This document shows, piece after piece, positions 1 through 14,471 of a stretch of DNA of 64,000 bases. The translations under genes and the position numbers were made by a program. Under the pieces are notes generated by a model. The model was not told the origin of the DNA. It saw only the letters and a list, made by a program, of their open reading frames with translations, and ran no database searches. The DNA is from Prunella strophiata. Its lineage: Eukaryota; Chordata; Aves; Passeriformes; Prunellidae. The stretch is from assembly GCA_036583965.1 (NCBI GenBank), contig JAZBQD010000027.1, positions 19,581,001-19,645,000 on the forward strand. The letters run 5' to 3'. How positions within the stretch are numbered: the stretch's first letter is position 1; each line of letters begins with the position of its first letter.

Positions 1-363
<363 letters not shown>

Positions 364-1014
364 TTACTGTTTGAAAAAACCACTGCAGCAGAATATTTTT
401 ATTTTTCCAGCACGTCTGCAATGAGGTTCCTACTAGCCAACAATTATTACTCTTCACTAATTAGTTTGGTAGTTTCCCAGTTTTGCCATATCTCACTTTT
501 CAATAGTTCTCTAGAGGAGTTTAGCACAGACAGTTTCCAGGGTGGATGAGAGTGGTATTTCTGCTTGTGATTCAGCACAAACCAGGTGATTTAATTCTTT
601 ACAGAGGGGCATTACAGTTTTTCATCAGCAGAGAACAAACATGTCCTTTCAGCCTGGATGACTTTTACTTTAGACTAATGGCAACAACAAAGACAGGAAA
701 GAACAAACATATGAGCCTGGGGAGAGTGCAGTGTGTGACTCAGGGGTGGGAATTGGCTCAGCAGCTGTTTGGATGTAGGGGACAGCTTTGCTCTTGAAGC
801 TGCACCTCACAGGAACTGTTCTCCCTGGGCTCCCACTGCACTTAGCCAAGGGAACAGGGTGGGATGGAAATGTGTCTGGTTAGGCCAGGGGAATGGGGCT
901 CATGGCAAGCAAGCCACAGGATTAAGACACTGCATGTCCTTCACTGGGACAGCAGAAAACAGGAAATTCCTAACCTGTTCTTTTTCACAGCAACCACCAC
1001 TGAGAAAGAAAGAC

Positions 1015-1039
1015 AAAAAAAAAAAAAAAAAAAAAAAAA
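1015..1039. repeat. Poly(A) tract, 25 bases
   Basis: Uninterrupted A run in the intron between exons 2 and 1B, not preceded by any recognisable element. Confidence 0.95.
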
Positions 1040-1666
1040 TCACATTTGTTTGCAGAGCAGGGTAACATTGAGCTGCATTTAATGTTTGTGTGGGATTCAG
1101 TGTCTCTCTAATGGGAGGTACAGAAATAGTGTAGGAATGACAGAAAACAATATAATGAGGTGATTGAAAGCAGTCAGTTGATGGAACTTAGTATATTGAT
1201 ACAAGAAACAGTTTTTGAACTTTCTTTTAAACTGTAATTTAAAGTTAATATTGTGCTTTATTCTTTCCTAATATTGCACCGAGTGATGAATTTTATGGTA
1301 CAGATGCTAATGGATATCACTGAAGTAATTTTGGTCTGGACACAGTTGGAATCAGTTGCTATTTATATTATAAAGTTGTACTCAGTGCCAGAAGAGAAAG
1401 TGATTATTTAAACTGGGAAGCTTTGATATTGATGCTTTCCTGGCAGCTTAGTGCAGGAGTTGGAGTGTTCCTCATCTCTGAAGAGGTGCCAGTATCTCTG
1501 TGGACTGAGGTAAAAAAAGAGCACAGGCTTTTCACAACAGTGACTCTGAAGAAGTAATTGAAGATGGCAGTGACCTTGTACTGCAGAGTTAATAGAAAAA
1601 TCAAAATTATGTTATTGCCATGTTTTGCAAGGAAAACCGAAGTGCTATAATGTAGATGACTTCAAG

Positions 1667-2035
1667 AGATGAGGGAGCTTGGTCTGATGGGCTTTGAGAA
1701 GAGATGACTGAGAGGGGACCTCCTCACATCAATGTCTACCTGCAGGGAGGTGTCAGAGGATGGACCGGGCTCTGCTCGGTGGTGCTGAGCAGTAGGACAA
1801 GAGGCAATGGGCAGGAACTGATGCACAGGGAGCTCCACCTGAACATGGGGAAGAACTTCTTTACTGTGCAGCTGCCCCCACACTGGAACTGACTGACCAG
1901 AGGGGGTGTGGGGTCTCCCTGCCTGGAGACATTCCAGAATCTTCTGACACAACCCTGTGCCAAGTGCTCTAGGATCACTTTGAGAGGGAGGCTGGACCAC
2001 AGGACCCACTGTGGTCCCTTCCTCTCTGTCCTGTA
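1667..2035 (+). mobile_element. CR1-type LINE fragment, 5'-truncated, sense on plus
   Basis: The sequence follows the 3' part of avian CR1 elements: a block like GAGAAGAGGAGGCTGAGGGG (here GAGAAGAGATGACTGAGAGG), then 'aggacaagaggcaatgggc', then 'ggggaagaacttctttact', then 'ctggagacattccagaa', ending 'gggaggctggaccac'. It diverges at many sites and has no long ORF, so it is an old dead copy. It sits in the intron between exon 2 and exon 1B, in the orientation opposite to OLFM3. Open frames on both strands here are remnants of the element, not host genes. Confidence 0.8.
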
Positions 2036-4014
2036 GAAAGATGATCTTGCCTTAGCTTTTGCTAGAAAGGCACAACCAGTGTTCAGTGCTGAAGTATACT
2101 GCTTCTATGGCATTCTCTGCACCTTAATTTTTAGAGCAAAGGGAATTTAGCTTAAGACATGGAGAACAATAAAAACTAACTAAAATGACATCTGCAGAGA
2201 CAATTTAAATTGGTTTTGGAAGCTACTAAAATTGCAAGCTTTAACAAATGAAGTCTTTCAAGGCTGTTAACCCTTAAAAAGTGTAAGCTATATTTACCCC
2301 AGTAGTTTCCATGTTTGTAGAACTTATGGCCAAACAGTGTGGTCATGCAACTGCAAGGGAACTTAATTTTTTGTGGAAGTTCAAGAACATGTTCAGGAAT
2401 CCAGAGCTTCTGATAATAATTTCTTTAGTAATTAATATAAGTTCATGAAAAATCATTATATTTGAGCCTTATGCCTGCTACATTTAGACTGGGGGCAACT
2501 TTTTTCACTGGATTCAAGTAAGTTTTCAATATTGGACAATGTATGAGACACATGGACATTGCAGTCCACAGTAAAGCTGTATAATCCTGTCTGAATTATC
2601 AAAGGTACTTATTTATGCCAGAGAGGTTGTAAGTGTCTCTCTAGGCTTTATATAAGGAAGTAAAAACCACTTTAACTTAGCAGGTATTTTATGGTGTCTA
2701 AAATACATCTGATTAAAAAAGGTAACTTCTCTTTGGGAAAATATTTCTCACAGTGAGAGACTGGTTAACCAAGAGCATGGTTGTTGACTGCCCATGAAAA
2801 AATAAGCACCCATATAGTACCACAGTTTTGGCTACAGTTCTATGAATTTTTCTGTGATTGCCTCTATTTGGAATTTTAGGCTTCCTTCATTAATTAGGAT
2901 GGGTAATGAGAGTGATGGCAGAGAAAAACATGCATGTGTGCAAAGGTGCACTTTGCTTTATTTTTCTGTTATTGCTTTAGTTTGGCTTTTAATCCCTGCT
3001 TCAAGCAGAAACTGCTGTGCAGAAAAAGAGCTGGAAGTCATCAAAACCTTACAGAAGCTACTGCATCAGCTTTTCAAATGCAGGCCTGCTGACAGGCCTT
3101 AGTAAACAAGAAAGAATAGAAATAACAAGTGGAAAACAACAATAGTAACTTTTACTACTTCTTGAAAATCTGGGGAAAACAGAGGAGTCCCTATAAAGTC
3201 CAATGTTAACCACTGCCATGGCAGGCTGCTGTATTAAAGAATTAGTTAACTTCTGAAAAATCTAGTTTTTCACTTGCACTTTTATATATTCTAATAAAAC
3301 TGTTACAGCTACCTCTGTTGTTACTATAGTGACAGGTCAAAGGACAGTACCTTACTTAGGGTGTTTGCTTAAACATAAACAGTATTTTCTGGTTTGTCTT
3401 GCTATTTCAACCCTGGTACAGAAACAGAGCCCTTTTCCTGACCCCACGTCCTTGTACAAGTCTTCCAGCTGAAGGGAGGAAATTGGGAGGTTTTGTTCTT
3501 TTTACATTGTACAATATACACAATTTATGAACTGTGTATGTGCTACGAGAGAAATTCTGGAGAAGTGCTCATGCTGCAGAGTTTACTGGAGAAGCTGCAA
3601 GTGGGGAATTCTGGATGGCAGCCAAAAAATCAGTCAGTGATGACCCTGGTATTTATTGAGCACTTGGGGCATAAAGTCTTTCAACCAGCATCTACAGTTT
3701 TAAGAAAGGTACCAGATTTGTGGTGCTTGGTTTTTGTGTAAAAAGAACCCTACATGATTGAAATTCATGTTTTCTTTATTTGGCAGATGTTGCCAAGCTC
3801 AGATAATCAAGTTTTTATGATCACTTTCCCAGCTCTACTGGTACTCCTGCTACCCTTATCAAAACAAAAAATATGCCTATAGCTCAACTCAATGAGTGAA
3901 AAGAGCATTCTTCAAATAATATTTACAAGGTTTTTCTATCAGCAATACCCTGTTGTAGCCAAGGGGAGCATGACATTTTGTACTTCTTGGAATCTGAACA
4001 TATCAGTACAAACA

Positions 4015-4048
4015 CATATATTTGTGTGTGTGTATAAATATATATATC
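4015..4048. repeat. Short TG/TA dinucleotide-rich tract
   Basis: ATATATT followed by (GT)5-6 and then a TA run. Simple low-complexity sequence in the exon 2-exon 1B intron. Confidence 0.7.
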
Positions 4049-5216
4049 TCATAATACTTAGTGTGCATCTTGTAGTTACTCAGTAGCAACTTTAAACTTG
4101 GATATAAATGTGATAGGGAACTTTTATTATACAGCCACAAGAACTAGCAATATATACTGTGACTCAGTGAGACAAAATTGCATTTAAGGAAAATAAAATA
4201 GAGCTTTTCTTTCTATTCTCATCTTGCTGCTCTAAAAAATAACAGAATTTTTCTTACAACATAATTCATTTTGAAGTAGTAATATTTATAGACCAAATAC
4301 AGTGATTTTCTGCAGTACTATTTTTCCTGCATGATCTATTCAATTATTCCATGTTGGTTAGTAAATGCATAATTTTTAGTTACAAAATTTTGAGTTTTGA
4401 GAATTGTGAATTGCTATACAAATAGTTACATTTATATTTTATATAACCTACTATTATGTAAACATCTGATTGCAGTTACACAAAAAGATTCATAGACAAG
4501 AGTGTTTTACTAACCATTTAGGAAAATTATGTTCTAGTTTAATTTATGAATATCAGCATAGTGTTCCCTCTGAAGTTAAAAGTTACTTGACTTTTTAGGC
4601 TTTTCATGAGTTCATACCTATTCACAGCCTTCCTGTAGATTTTTATTAACTGAGGTTGCTGTATATGAGTGTCAAATATACAAAGTGATATTCCTGTCCA
4701 TTTGTATGATTCCCATTATCAGCCTTTCAAAAATTCTGCCATCTAACCTCCTAGTAGCAATTTTATTTTGTTTCTAACAGCTATTTATTTGTTTAACTGT
4801 ATTCCAATAAATAAAAATAGGAAGGAATCAGACCCTTTGCATATTGTAGTGAATAGTTACTAGATAACATTATCCAATTTTCAAAAAGAAAGCTACTGCC
4901 AGATATAATATTCTAAACAACACAATGCATTTTTCTGGAGCTATAAAGATAGGAAGAACAGTCTAGACAAATGAAAAGACATTGCTGTACTCTTTAGCAT
5001 TTCAAGCTCAAGATGAAGGCATTTGTTCTTACATATTTAAGGATACTATTTTGAAATTTCCCTTTCATAGTAAGACCACAACATGCTCACCAATGTGCAG
5101 TTTTATGATGCCCAAAAAGAAGCATGCATTAAGAGATGATAGGAAGATTAGTAGCTAAAAAAAAAAGATTTACAAAGAGGCAACAAACTAATGCTTTTGC
5201 TGGCACTTAAATACTA

Positions 5217-5700
<484 letters not shown>

Positions 5701-8700
5701 TTAGTTCAGTCCAGGCAGAGCAGTGTGTTCCTGTCTGAAATGCAAAAGCCTGAGCCCAAATAACCCCCCCCACTTCCCATCAGTGCTTTGGCAGAAATAT
5801 GCTCTAAATATGGTAAATATGGTTCTGTACTTGTCCATGGGGAAGGGGCAGAACTGTCAGCCTGCTCATCAAAGCACCAGAAACCTTTCTGGACCTCCTG
5901 TGATTTGCTGATCTCTCATAAATTACAAACATCAGTGACTTTATTATTTGCACCACTGGTTATTAAGATCTTTATTGTTCATAAAAGACCATTGAGGCTG
6001 TGAAGAGTCACATTTCTCAGTGTTCTTGTTAGTTTACAAGTTTTTGTACCAAGAGTTATTGCATTACTCCCAGGGTTGGCAGACTCACTATGTCTTCATT
6101 GGTGCTTGGATGACAACAGAAAATAAATTGGGGATCGCACATTTTGAGACTTCTTTTGGCTTTGCTGTTAAATCTACTGCTCCCTAGTGCTGTAGAATGA
6201 GCTGCAGGCTCTGTAGCAATGTATCTTGCTCATATATTGAGTGTAGGGGGGGAAAGAAAAGCAGAAAAAACAGTCTAGAAATCATTGTGCCATAGGGGCA
6301 GTTTTACTTTTTAAGAATTATTTGCAAAAGAAGTGCTGAGCGAGGACTTCTAATGGCAGTTATTTAAGAGAAAACTTGCATAAAGTTTGCTGAGAGACAG
6401 GCTACTGCATTTTCCCCAGGGCAGTTATGGACTTAGTTTCTGAATTTGCTTCAGAAAAGCAAATTACTTTTTCTTAAGGACTTCTGGCAGTGCTGTGAAG
6501 GAACCCTGCGTGCAATGAAACTGAAGGGATGTATGTTTGGGTGTGTGTCAGCATGGATGTATTTATTAAAGCTACTGTAACTCTGCAAACAGTTTTTCAG
6601 ATTCTCAGAGCTTGTGCACCAATTCAGGCTAGACATTTCTCTTTCAATATTCCATTCAGAATGATTTCCATAAATCTCTGTAGTTTAAGGAAGACACGTG
6701 CAAACTTATTTTTTTAAAAAAGAAATTGAAAAACCCATTGAAAGCCATTATATAAACTTAAGGAGTTGCCCAGCAACAGAACATAGAAAATCTGTGTATC
6801 CAGGTATTAAGTATCTTGTGGTAGTTACACAGTAAGGTGAGGTGTGAAATATGTCAAATACTCAAAAAATTAATTCACTGAAGAGTGAATACAGTGAAAC
6901 ATCCTGAAATACATTGTTGCTAGAAGTTGTGCATAGATGGCAAATTTGAGAAATGCTATGTGATCACAGCTGTTTTACTCAGAGTATTTTCTGTATTTCA
7001 GGAGATAAAGTTCATATAAGCTTGGATTGCCTGATAGTGGTCATTATGTGTATTTCTCTGTAGAGAGAGTCCCTGTGGTCCATTCCTGATATGGTGATTT
7101 TGAGACTGAGAGCAGAGTCAGGCCTTTACCTCAGCCTGATGAAGGGACTTAGTGCATGGAGGCATTTGAGCCTTTCCGTGAGTCAGTGTTTCTGTGGAGA
7201 GGGGCTCAAAGCTGTCCCCGAACACATGTGCAAACTGAACTGTCCAGACTGACATCAGACGTGAGGCTTTTTGCTGGAGCTGTCACATTTCATTGACAAT
7301 TTGTCAGTTTCCCAAGGACCTCCACTGACTACTTCCAATATGGATTAGGTAACATTTGATAATGTTGGATAATTTTCCAGTTTTATTAAATTCTTCTGAA
7401 ATGTCCCAGCATACTATCTAGACCTAATACAAAAAAAGATTCTAATTCAACAGTTTTATCACCTTTTTCTATTCCTGTCCTCTTTCAGAACTTTAATAAG
7501 CACACAAATTTCCTGAATGTAATGACAGAATTTTGTTTTACCACACTGAATTGCAACTTTTGACGTTTTTGGTTTTCTTCTCTTCAACATTTGCTGTTTC
7601 ATAGAAGAATGTAATAGGTCTCCTCCTGAATTTTAACACTGGACAAAATACATTAAAAAGGCAATAAAAGAATTTTCTGATGCCCAGATTAAAAATTATT
7701 GTTGATTATCCTTCATCCAGAGTATTGTCAGCTCCTGGAAAAAATGCTGTTTGTTGAGATATTATGACTATTCCTAACAGATGACATGCTCCTTGGTTCT
7801 TGTGACAGAATATTCATTAATGCAGTTTAGCACTTTATTTTCTTCCAACTGGTTTAACTGCAGAAGAGAAAGCTTGCTGCCATGTGATTCCCAGTACTTG
7901 CTGCTGGACACATCTTTACAGAACTCAGCAGGAGGTGATCCTCTAGTCCCCTTGGCTGGTTATACAAGTTAACATCACCAGAGCTGTGGCATGCCCATGC
8001 TGCTGAAGTCAGGCCTGCTGTGGCTGCAGAGGGGCTTTAAGCCCTTTGTGCTGCAGAGCAGGGACAGGGCAGCTGGCACAAGGCTCTGGAGCCCAGGGGG
8101 CTGCAGGAGTGAGGCTCACCCTGGAGCTGGAACCCTTTCTTCCAGGGCTGCAGACACAGGGCACTGCAAAGGTAAGGCAGCTCTGGGTGTGCTCACACAG
8201 GCAGGGACTGTCAATATTCTGTGTGTCTGGTATTTTTGTGCACCCATTTGTCAAGTATTGCTTCAGAGCACTATTGCTGGAGAACATGTGCATGGGAACA
8301 CAGTCTTAAAGATGTTTCCTTTCTGTACAGTGGAAATACTCAATGAAACTATATTTTGTTTGTGTTTTTACCAGAACTGTGTAAGTGTTCAAACCCCCTC
8401 TTTGTTAAGGAAATTAAGCTTTAAAATAATTTTAGCTGTATTTTACCATAAATAATTGGGTAAATTAAAAAATGGTAGGTGAAGAGTAGAAAGTTTTTCT
8501 ACATCTGAGGTCACATATACAAAGATCATACCCAAAGCCACAGAATAGCTGAAGAGTTATTCTCATATTGTTAGAAAGTAGAAACAAGACTTTATGATCT
8601 GTGTTTCATTTCAGCTCTGTATTTTTTTTTAAAACTGCAATTTCACATTTCTAGTTTATGACTAACTGCTCTGAACAAAAGCTAGAATACAGCAGCAATT

Positions 8701-11700
8701 CTAAAATCATTCTGTATTACCCTAAATTTCTGCTGGTATAACTTCCTTTTTTAGTTAACTTCTTCTAGTCAGTAAAAGCTGAAGCATCCATACAGAATAA
8801 CTTCAGATGCCATATTTTGATCCTACATAAATGTCTATCAATCTGTAGCAATTTCAATGTAAATGTTATTGTATGCTAGTCCTGTAACATTCAATTACTA
8901 TATTACAAATTAAAGGTATTATTTAAGAGCCTTATTTAATAAAGAGTCTAATGGCTCTTCTATTCTCTGATATTTACTTTTGTTTTGAGATCCTGTTACA
9001 TTTTCATAGGGATTAAGTCTACTGAAAATGAGAATACATCCCAACATTATCTTATTACAACTGAGGTAGTAGAATCTCTGTACTGTAAAAAGTAATTAAC
9101 ATCCATCAGTATTAGGAACAGCAACAGAGTAAATGTCCTGAGTCAGCAACATGTGAAAATATACCCAGCCAGCCACCCCAAAAACTAATTACCTCCTGGC
9201 CTGAGGAAAGCACTGATTGTAAGAAAAAGGAAATTGTGAAGTTCAGCCACAGCCACTTAACCCTGATGTCAGCTTGTTTAATATATGTAAAAACAATGCT
9301 AACTTAAAAAATTCTTACAATTCAAAATTGTGTTCTTGGGTAAATGCTGTCATGTAAATACCTGAAACCTTGCATTTTATGTAGAAGTGATTGCATACTC
9401 ATAGCTCAGCTGGCTTAACTAGATTTCTTTGAAGCAGAGCAAAATCAGGAATCTTAAATCTCAGTAAATTTGTACTTTGACAGGTTAGGTTTAGAAATTA
9501 AGCTCAAGAAGAAAAGCCAAAGCTTCCCTCATTGCACTGTTGTTCTATACTGTATTTAGTTCTTTATCCTCATGTGATATATTGTGCTCAGTAGCACATT
9601 GGTTTAAAAAATGGCAGTTGATTAGTCATGTTCCTGAGCATGATTATTTATTCACATTAGGTTAATGCATGCACAAAGCAAAGTTCTCAGAACTGGAATG
9701 GCAATTACCATTCACAGAGCTGCAGATGGACTGAGCAAGCACAGACTTGTGCTATCAGTTCAGTTGCAGTTCTCTGAATTTAGAGAATTGTGCTTTCTTC
9801 ATCTGACTCTGGTTTTGTTCAACAAAACCCTGTGCCTTTGCAGTGCTAGTTTGTGAGTAGCAATATCCAGGTTTTTTTTAAAGGGCAGTTTGGGAGGTAT
9901 GTGCCCTTTCTAGAAAATCTCTTTTCACAGCTCATCACTGCATATACAGTGACATTCTGCAGTCAGGTGTCTCCACTTAGAGAAGTATTGAGCAAGGGAT
10001 TTTTAGTCTGTTGTCCATTACATGCTTCTGTACCAATGCTCTTGAGGTGACCTTTCTGAAGTGGTCTTAGCTATCTGCTTGTTCATTTTTCAGGCTTCAG
10101 GGAGCTTCTTTTGAATGAAGACATTAAAGAACATTTTCATGTTTTTTCACACCTATTCTCTTGTGTTCTGCTGTTAGCAAATCCCAAGTGTACAGAGTAA
10201 CAAAGTAGTGTCTCTGCAGAAGAATTAGTTCATTATGAGAATTGACTGAAACAGGAAGCTTCAGGAAAGTCTGCAGTTAATTGAGGAAAAACAAATGGGT
10301 GGGGAAGGACTAAGTGAAACAAAAAGAAAAGCTTCTTCTGTTGATTTTCTGCCATTTTAATATTCAATAACATTTATATCAGGTACTCAATAAAACCTCA
10401 TAAGCTTTTCCCTTGAAGGTGTGATATGATGATGGATCTAATGGGAGACAGAGCATATTTTCTAAAATATGTGGAGACATCTATTTAGTAGATAATGACT
10501 AAAGATTGTACAGACAGTCCTTTTTCCTTTAACAGAGGCTGGAAATCTCTATATTTTTAGAGGATTCTGGGATCCCTTATCTTGCTCTGAGCAATGAAGA
10601 TGCAATGTTGGATGGTTCTGGGACTGGAATTTGTTGCAGTTTTACTTTCCTTTGAAAACTGTATGGATTGGATATGAGAATTTATACAGAATTCCTCTTG
10701 GAGTAATTCTCATGCTTAATGTACAATTTTGGTTTTCCATCTTGAAAATACACATTATGCTATTGAGGCTGGATGAGGTAGGTGAGCTGGCTTTCATGGA
10801 GAGTAAATTTTAAGAAATTAAGGGAGCTGAAACTGAAATTCCCCATGAAGCTAGATCATATATAATCCTGGAGAGAGCTTGAGCCATGAAAATCAGTAAA
10901 TTTGTTGTAATTTAATAAAATAAGTGGTTTCAGCTGGCTCTGACTGCAACTAGATGTTCAAAACCAGAGACCTAAGCTACTTAGAGCCAAAGTGCATTTA
11001 GACTGTGAGAATGGGCAGTACAACTGGCCCTTCCTCTGGTTAATGCAAGCTTACAGCTCTGCAGTCAGCACTTACAGACCCCTGAACTGGAGCTTGCCTC
11101 TGGACATTTAATAGATACAGGTAAACTTGTTCAGTGCCTTTTAAAAATCTCCTTGAACCTTTGCAAGCGAGAAGACAGAAGTGAAGAAAGTGGAAAGGGT
11201 TTGCAAAACAAAATTCCCTGTCAAAGTCTTTGGGAAAAGACTTAGTGGAGTATGTCTGCACTTACAAATACAACAGGGCTGGGGTATGGGGTTGAATGCT
11301 GGCCCATAGCAAACCACAGTGTTTGTTGGTGCCACACACCCTAATTGCCTTTTCCTTTTATGCCTGGGCATGATTCAGTTAGATGGTTTGGACATGGATG
11401 CAGCATTTCAACAGGGAAAGAGAAGTTTTGCTGTGTGGAAAGGGGCTGTCCCTCAGAGCCCAGAAATCAGCTCCTCTCCTCTTTGTTTAGCAGCTGTATG
11501 CTGTATGGCTGTATTTGCATTTGGTCAAGTGCTGTCTCTGGAACTGAGAGCAAAGGAACCATCTACTGTTTGATTTCTGCTGCATTCTGACAAGCAAGTC
11601 TTTGTCTGTTCTTTGTAAATTTACAGCTTTGCATTACAGAAACACTTGGCTGTGTTCTCCTACATTTCCCAATGCAGATAATTGTCAAGACTGACTAATA

Positions 11701-14447
11701 AAAAGTAAGGTGGGGAGGGTTATCCTGCTGACTTGCCTTTCATCCCACCATGTTTCCAAACATTCTTTTGGCAAGTCTCTTAAACTGCCACATCATGCTG
11801 ATATCCTTTTCTAACAAATCTCTGTCACATACTCTGTAGAGATGAAATAGGGAAAAATTCTTCAGAAGTTTAAAGCTGAGCTTACTCCCAGTGGTCTGGC
11901 AACCCACAGGCTACAGTACTAACCAAAAGTTTAGAGGTTTAACCAGCATGGCACTGATAATGGCATTTAAAGGCTGTAGCATCTTCCTGTTTGGATTTTC
12001 TAACAATGGTGGCATTAACAACATTTCCTTCCTGAGAAAGATCTTTTTCTGTAGGCAGAAATTCCAAGAAAGAAAATTACATTTCTGTTCAGAAAGCACC
12101 ACACATTTCCTGCAACATCTTAAAATAACAAGATTTTGTGAACGTGCTTCATTGCAAGCAAATCCATTCTCAATGTATTCTGCTTCTTGACACCATCCTG
12201 GAAGGCCTAGTTTATTTTTTTTAAACAGGGATGAAAGCTTACAAGTAGTGTAAGTGAATATTGAGAAAATTCTGTGGGTAATCTTGCCTGCAGGACAGAG
12301 GTGCTAATCCAAACCAATTTGGCTGTGGCCAAATTCCAGAGTTAGTTATGTTCTGTCAAACAAATGCTTCTTGCAGTTTCAGTTGGATACTTAACCTGTT
12401 CTAAATACTGGGTAGTGCTTTAAAAACAATGAGCCAGTGTTGCAGCTCAGTAAAACATGCTGCTTTTCAGTAGTGGGTAAAACAATGTATGGATATGCCA
12501 CAAAGCCAAAGTAAACACTGACATAAATGTAGGTATTTTTTCAAACATGTGGAAAATTAAAACTGGAGACATAATCTAAATAACTATGTTCACAATATAA
12601 GTATGAAGCTTGCATGGTGCTACTTAAAAATTAGTAATTTCAACACCTGTGATTCTTCATGCTGTCATGTGTTATCCTTTACCTGCCCCTTGTGTCTCTA
12701 AAAGAGGCATTGAATCCTGTTCTCTGAGTTAGGAAGTTGTGGTCTTGGACTAATACTGGCTGGTTTTTCAGCTACTAGAGACCAGGACTGCAGCAGGTGA
12801 GGAGCTGGTGGAAATGGCTGGGCTTTGTGTTGCTTTGCAGCTGCTACAGAGCAGAGTCTGATCCTCCAGGCTGTGACAGTGGAGGGGAACAAAGCTGTTA
12901 CAGCTCCGTAAGGGGTTCTGACACCACACTGATCAATGACTTACCCCACACAAAAATTTCACTTCTCATCTTCCAAATGAAGATGAAACTGTATTCTAAA
13001 AATCCTTAACAATGCACATCAAGTCACATTACAGTCATTCTTTCACAGTTGCAGTTTATGACCAAAGGACACAAGGTCATTCCCAATTTAGGACATGACT
13101 GGAATTATGCAGTTTTGTGGGACTTAGTGAGTTGACAACAGTGGAGTATAAATGATGAAGACTCAGGTGACACCCCATCAGAAGCCTTCTGTTTACTGAC
13201 ACTCTCCATAACCTGTATTTTTAAATGTCTCTTCAGCACTTTGGGCTATGCTTTTATCATCTCCAGCACTTAATCCCCATGTGCAGTCATAATCCTCTGT
13301 TTACAAGTATCAAAATTAAAACACCACTATTATCTCACAGGAGAAAAATATGAAATGTGTAAGGAGTGAGCATCAGTGAACAGCTCAGAAGCAAAGATTT
13401 CATTTACAGAGAAAAGGTTTCTGTCCGCAAGAAGTTCAATGCAGGCATTCTTTCTAGCTTTAATGGGGGGAAATTCATTGAGTCTTTAAAGGATGGCTTA
13501 GCAATGTGCCTATGAGAATAAAATTCATGGGCAATGCTGGTGAAGTTTTACATAAGCTTTTAGATCTAATTAATAAAAAAGGGCCAAGATTTTGATTAAT
13601 GAAGGCATTTACATAACCTTCAAGATTTGGTATTAATTTTACAGGGAGATTTAACTAACTTAATAGCAAATGACAGAGAAATTTAATGAAATATTTCTAC
13701 TGAATCTTGTAATTACTTTCTGCAGCTTGGCTAACAGTGCTACAGAAAGTAGAGCTATAAACATGCACAAGCTCATATCAAGGACCAGAAAACAAGAACA
13801 GGAAATTTCAGTCCAAGCCCCTGTACAGTTCAGACTATGAAAGTTCTCAGTTTGTATTTTATAGCCCTCTGTCCTGACCAAGCAAAAATTCTGTTCTGAG
13901 TTTTTGTCTTACAGTAGTGCATTCCTAGCCAAGATTCCCATCTCCTGCTTCTAAAAAAAGCACCAAAACATTAAATAATAACAGTAAAAGCTACTAACAT
14001 GAAACTGGAAAAAAAAGCCTTAGCCAATTTGTCAAAGTGCTTGTGGTGTTAAGGCAATTAAATAGCCATAAAAAAAGCACTAAGGCTCATAATTGTTAGC
14101 TTTGAAAATCTATTTTGGTTTTATAACTAGAATAAAATGATTTAAAATCTATATAAAAAGAGATGGTTTGATGGAAATGGGAAGATGCTGAAGATAATAT
14201 TGTGGAACTCAAAAGTGGGAAACTGAAGAAACTGTATTTCACACATACTTTTTAAATTGACTTTTTGCTTTTTGATGGAACAAATTATTGCTTATTTGTT
14301 TTCTTATGAATACAACAGAGTCAATCTGTCACAAATACGGAGAAAAGTGATTCCAGATGGAATCTACTTCAGCCAGTGCTTTGGGAAAATATTTATCTTT
14401 GGGGCCAGATGGAATGCCATAGGGTTATTTGAAAGAATTAGGTTTTC
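5701..14447. other. Intronic DNA, no gene seen
   Basis: Part of the OLFM3-A first intron. AT-rich non-coding sequence with one CTCF-like motif. A GC-richer patch at about 7980-8200 gives overlapping open frames on both strands, none resembling a known protein. No RNA gene or mobile element recognised. Confidence 0.7.
6177..6192 (-). promoter_or_regulatory. CTCF-like motif, minus orientation
   Basis: The minus strand reads CAGCACTAGGGAGCAG, close to the CTCF core CCACTAGGGGGCAG with two changes. It lies about 0.8 kb upstream of the B first exon and about 0.5 kb upstream of the proposed TATA box. Motif match only. Confidence 0.3.
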
Positions 14448-14471
14448 TTTTTTTTTTTTTTTTTTTTTTTT
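14448..14471. repeat. Poly(T) tract, 24 bases
   Basis: Uninterrupted T run in the large OLFM3-A intron; on the sense strand of the gene it is a poly(A). Confidence 0.95.

Noticed and set aside
1662..2009. 115-codon minus-strand open frame
   Set aside because: It lies within, and antisense to, the CR1 fragment; it is not a host gene.
7991..8455. 154-codon plus-strand open frame in a GC-richer intronic patch
   Set aside because: Overlapping frames are open on both strands, the peptide has no recognisable motif, and no promoter or splice structure is evident.
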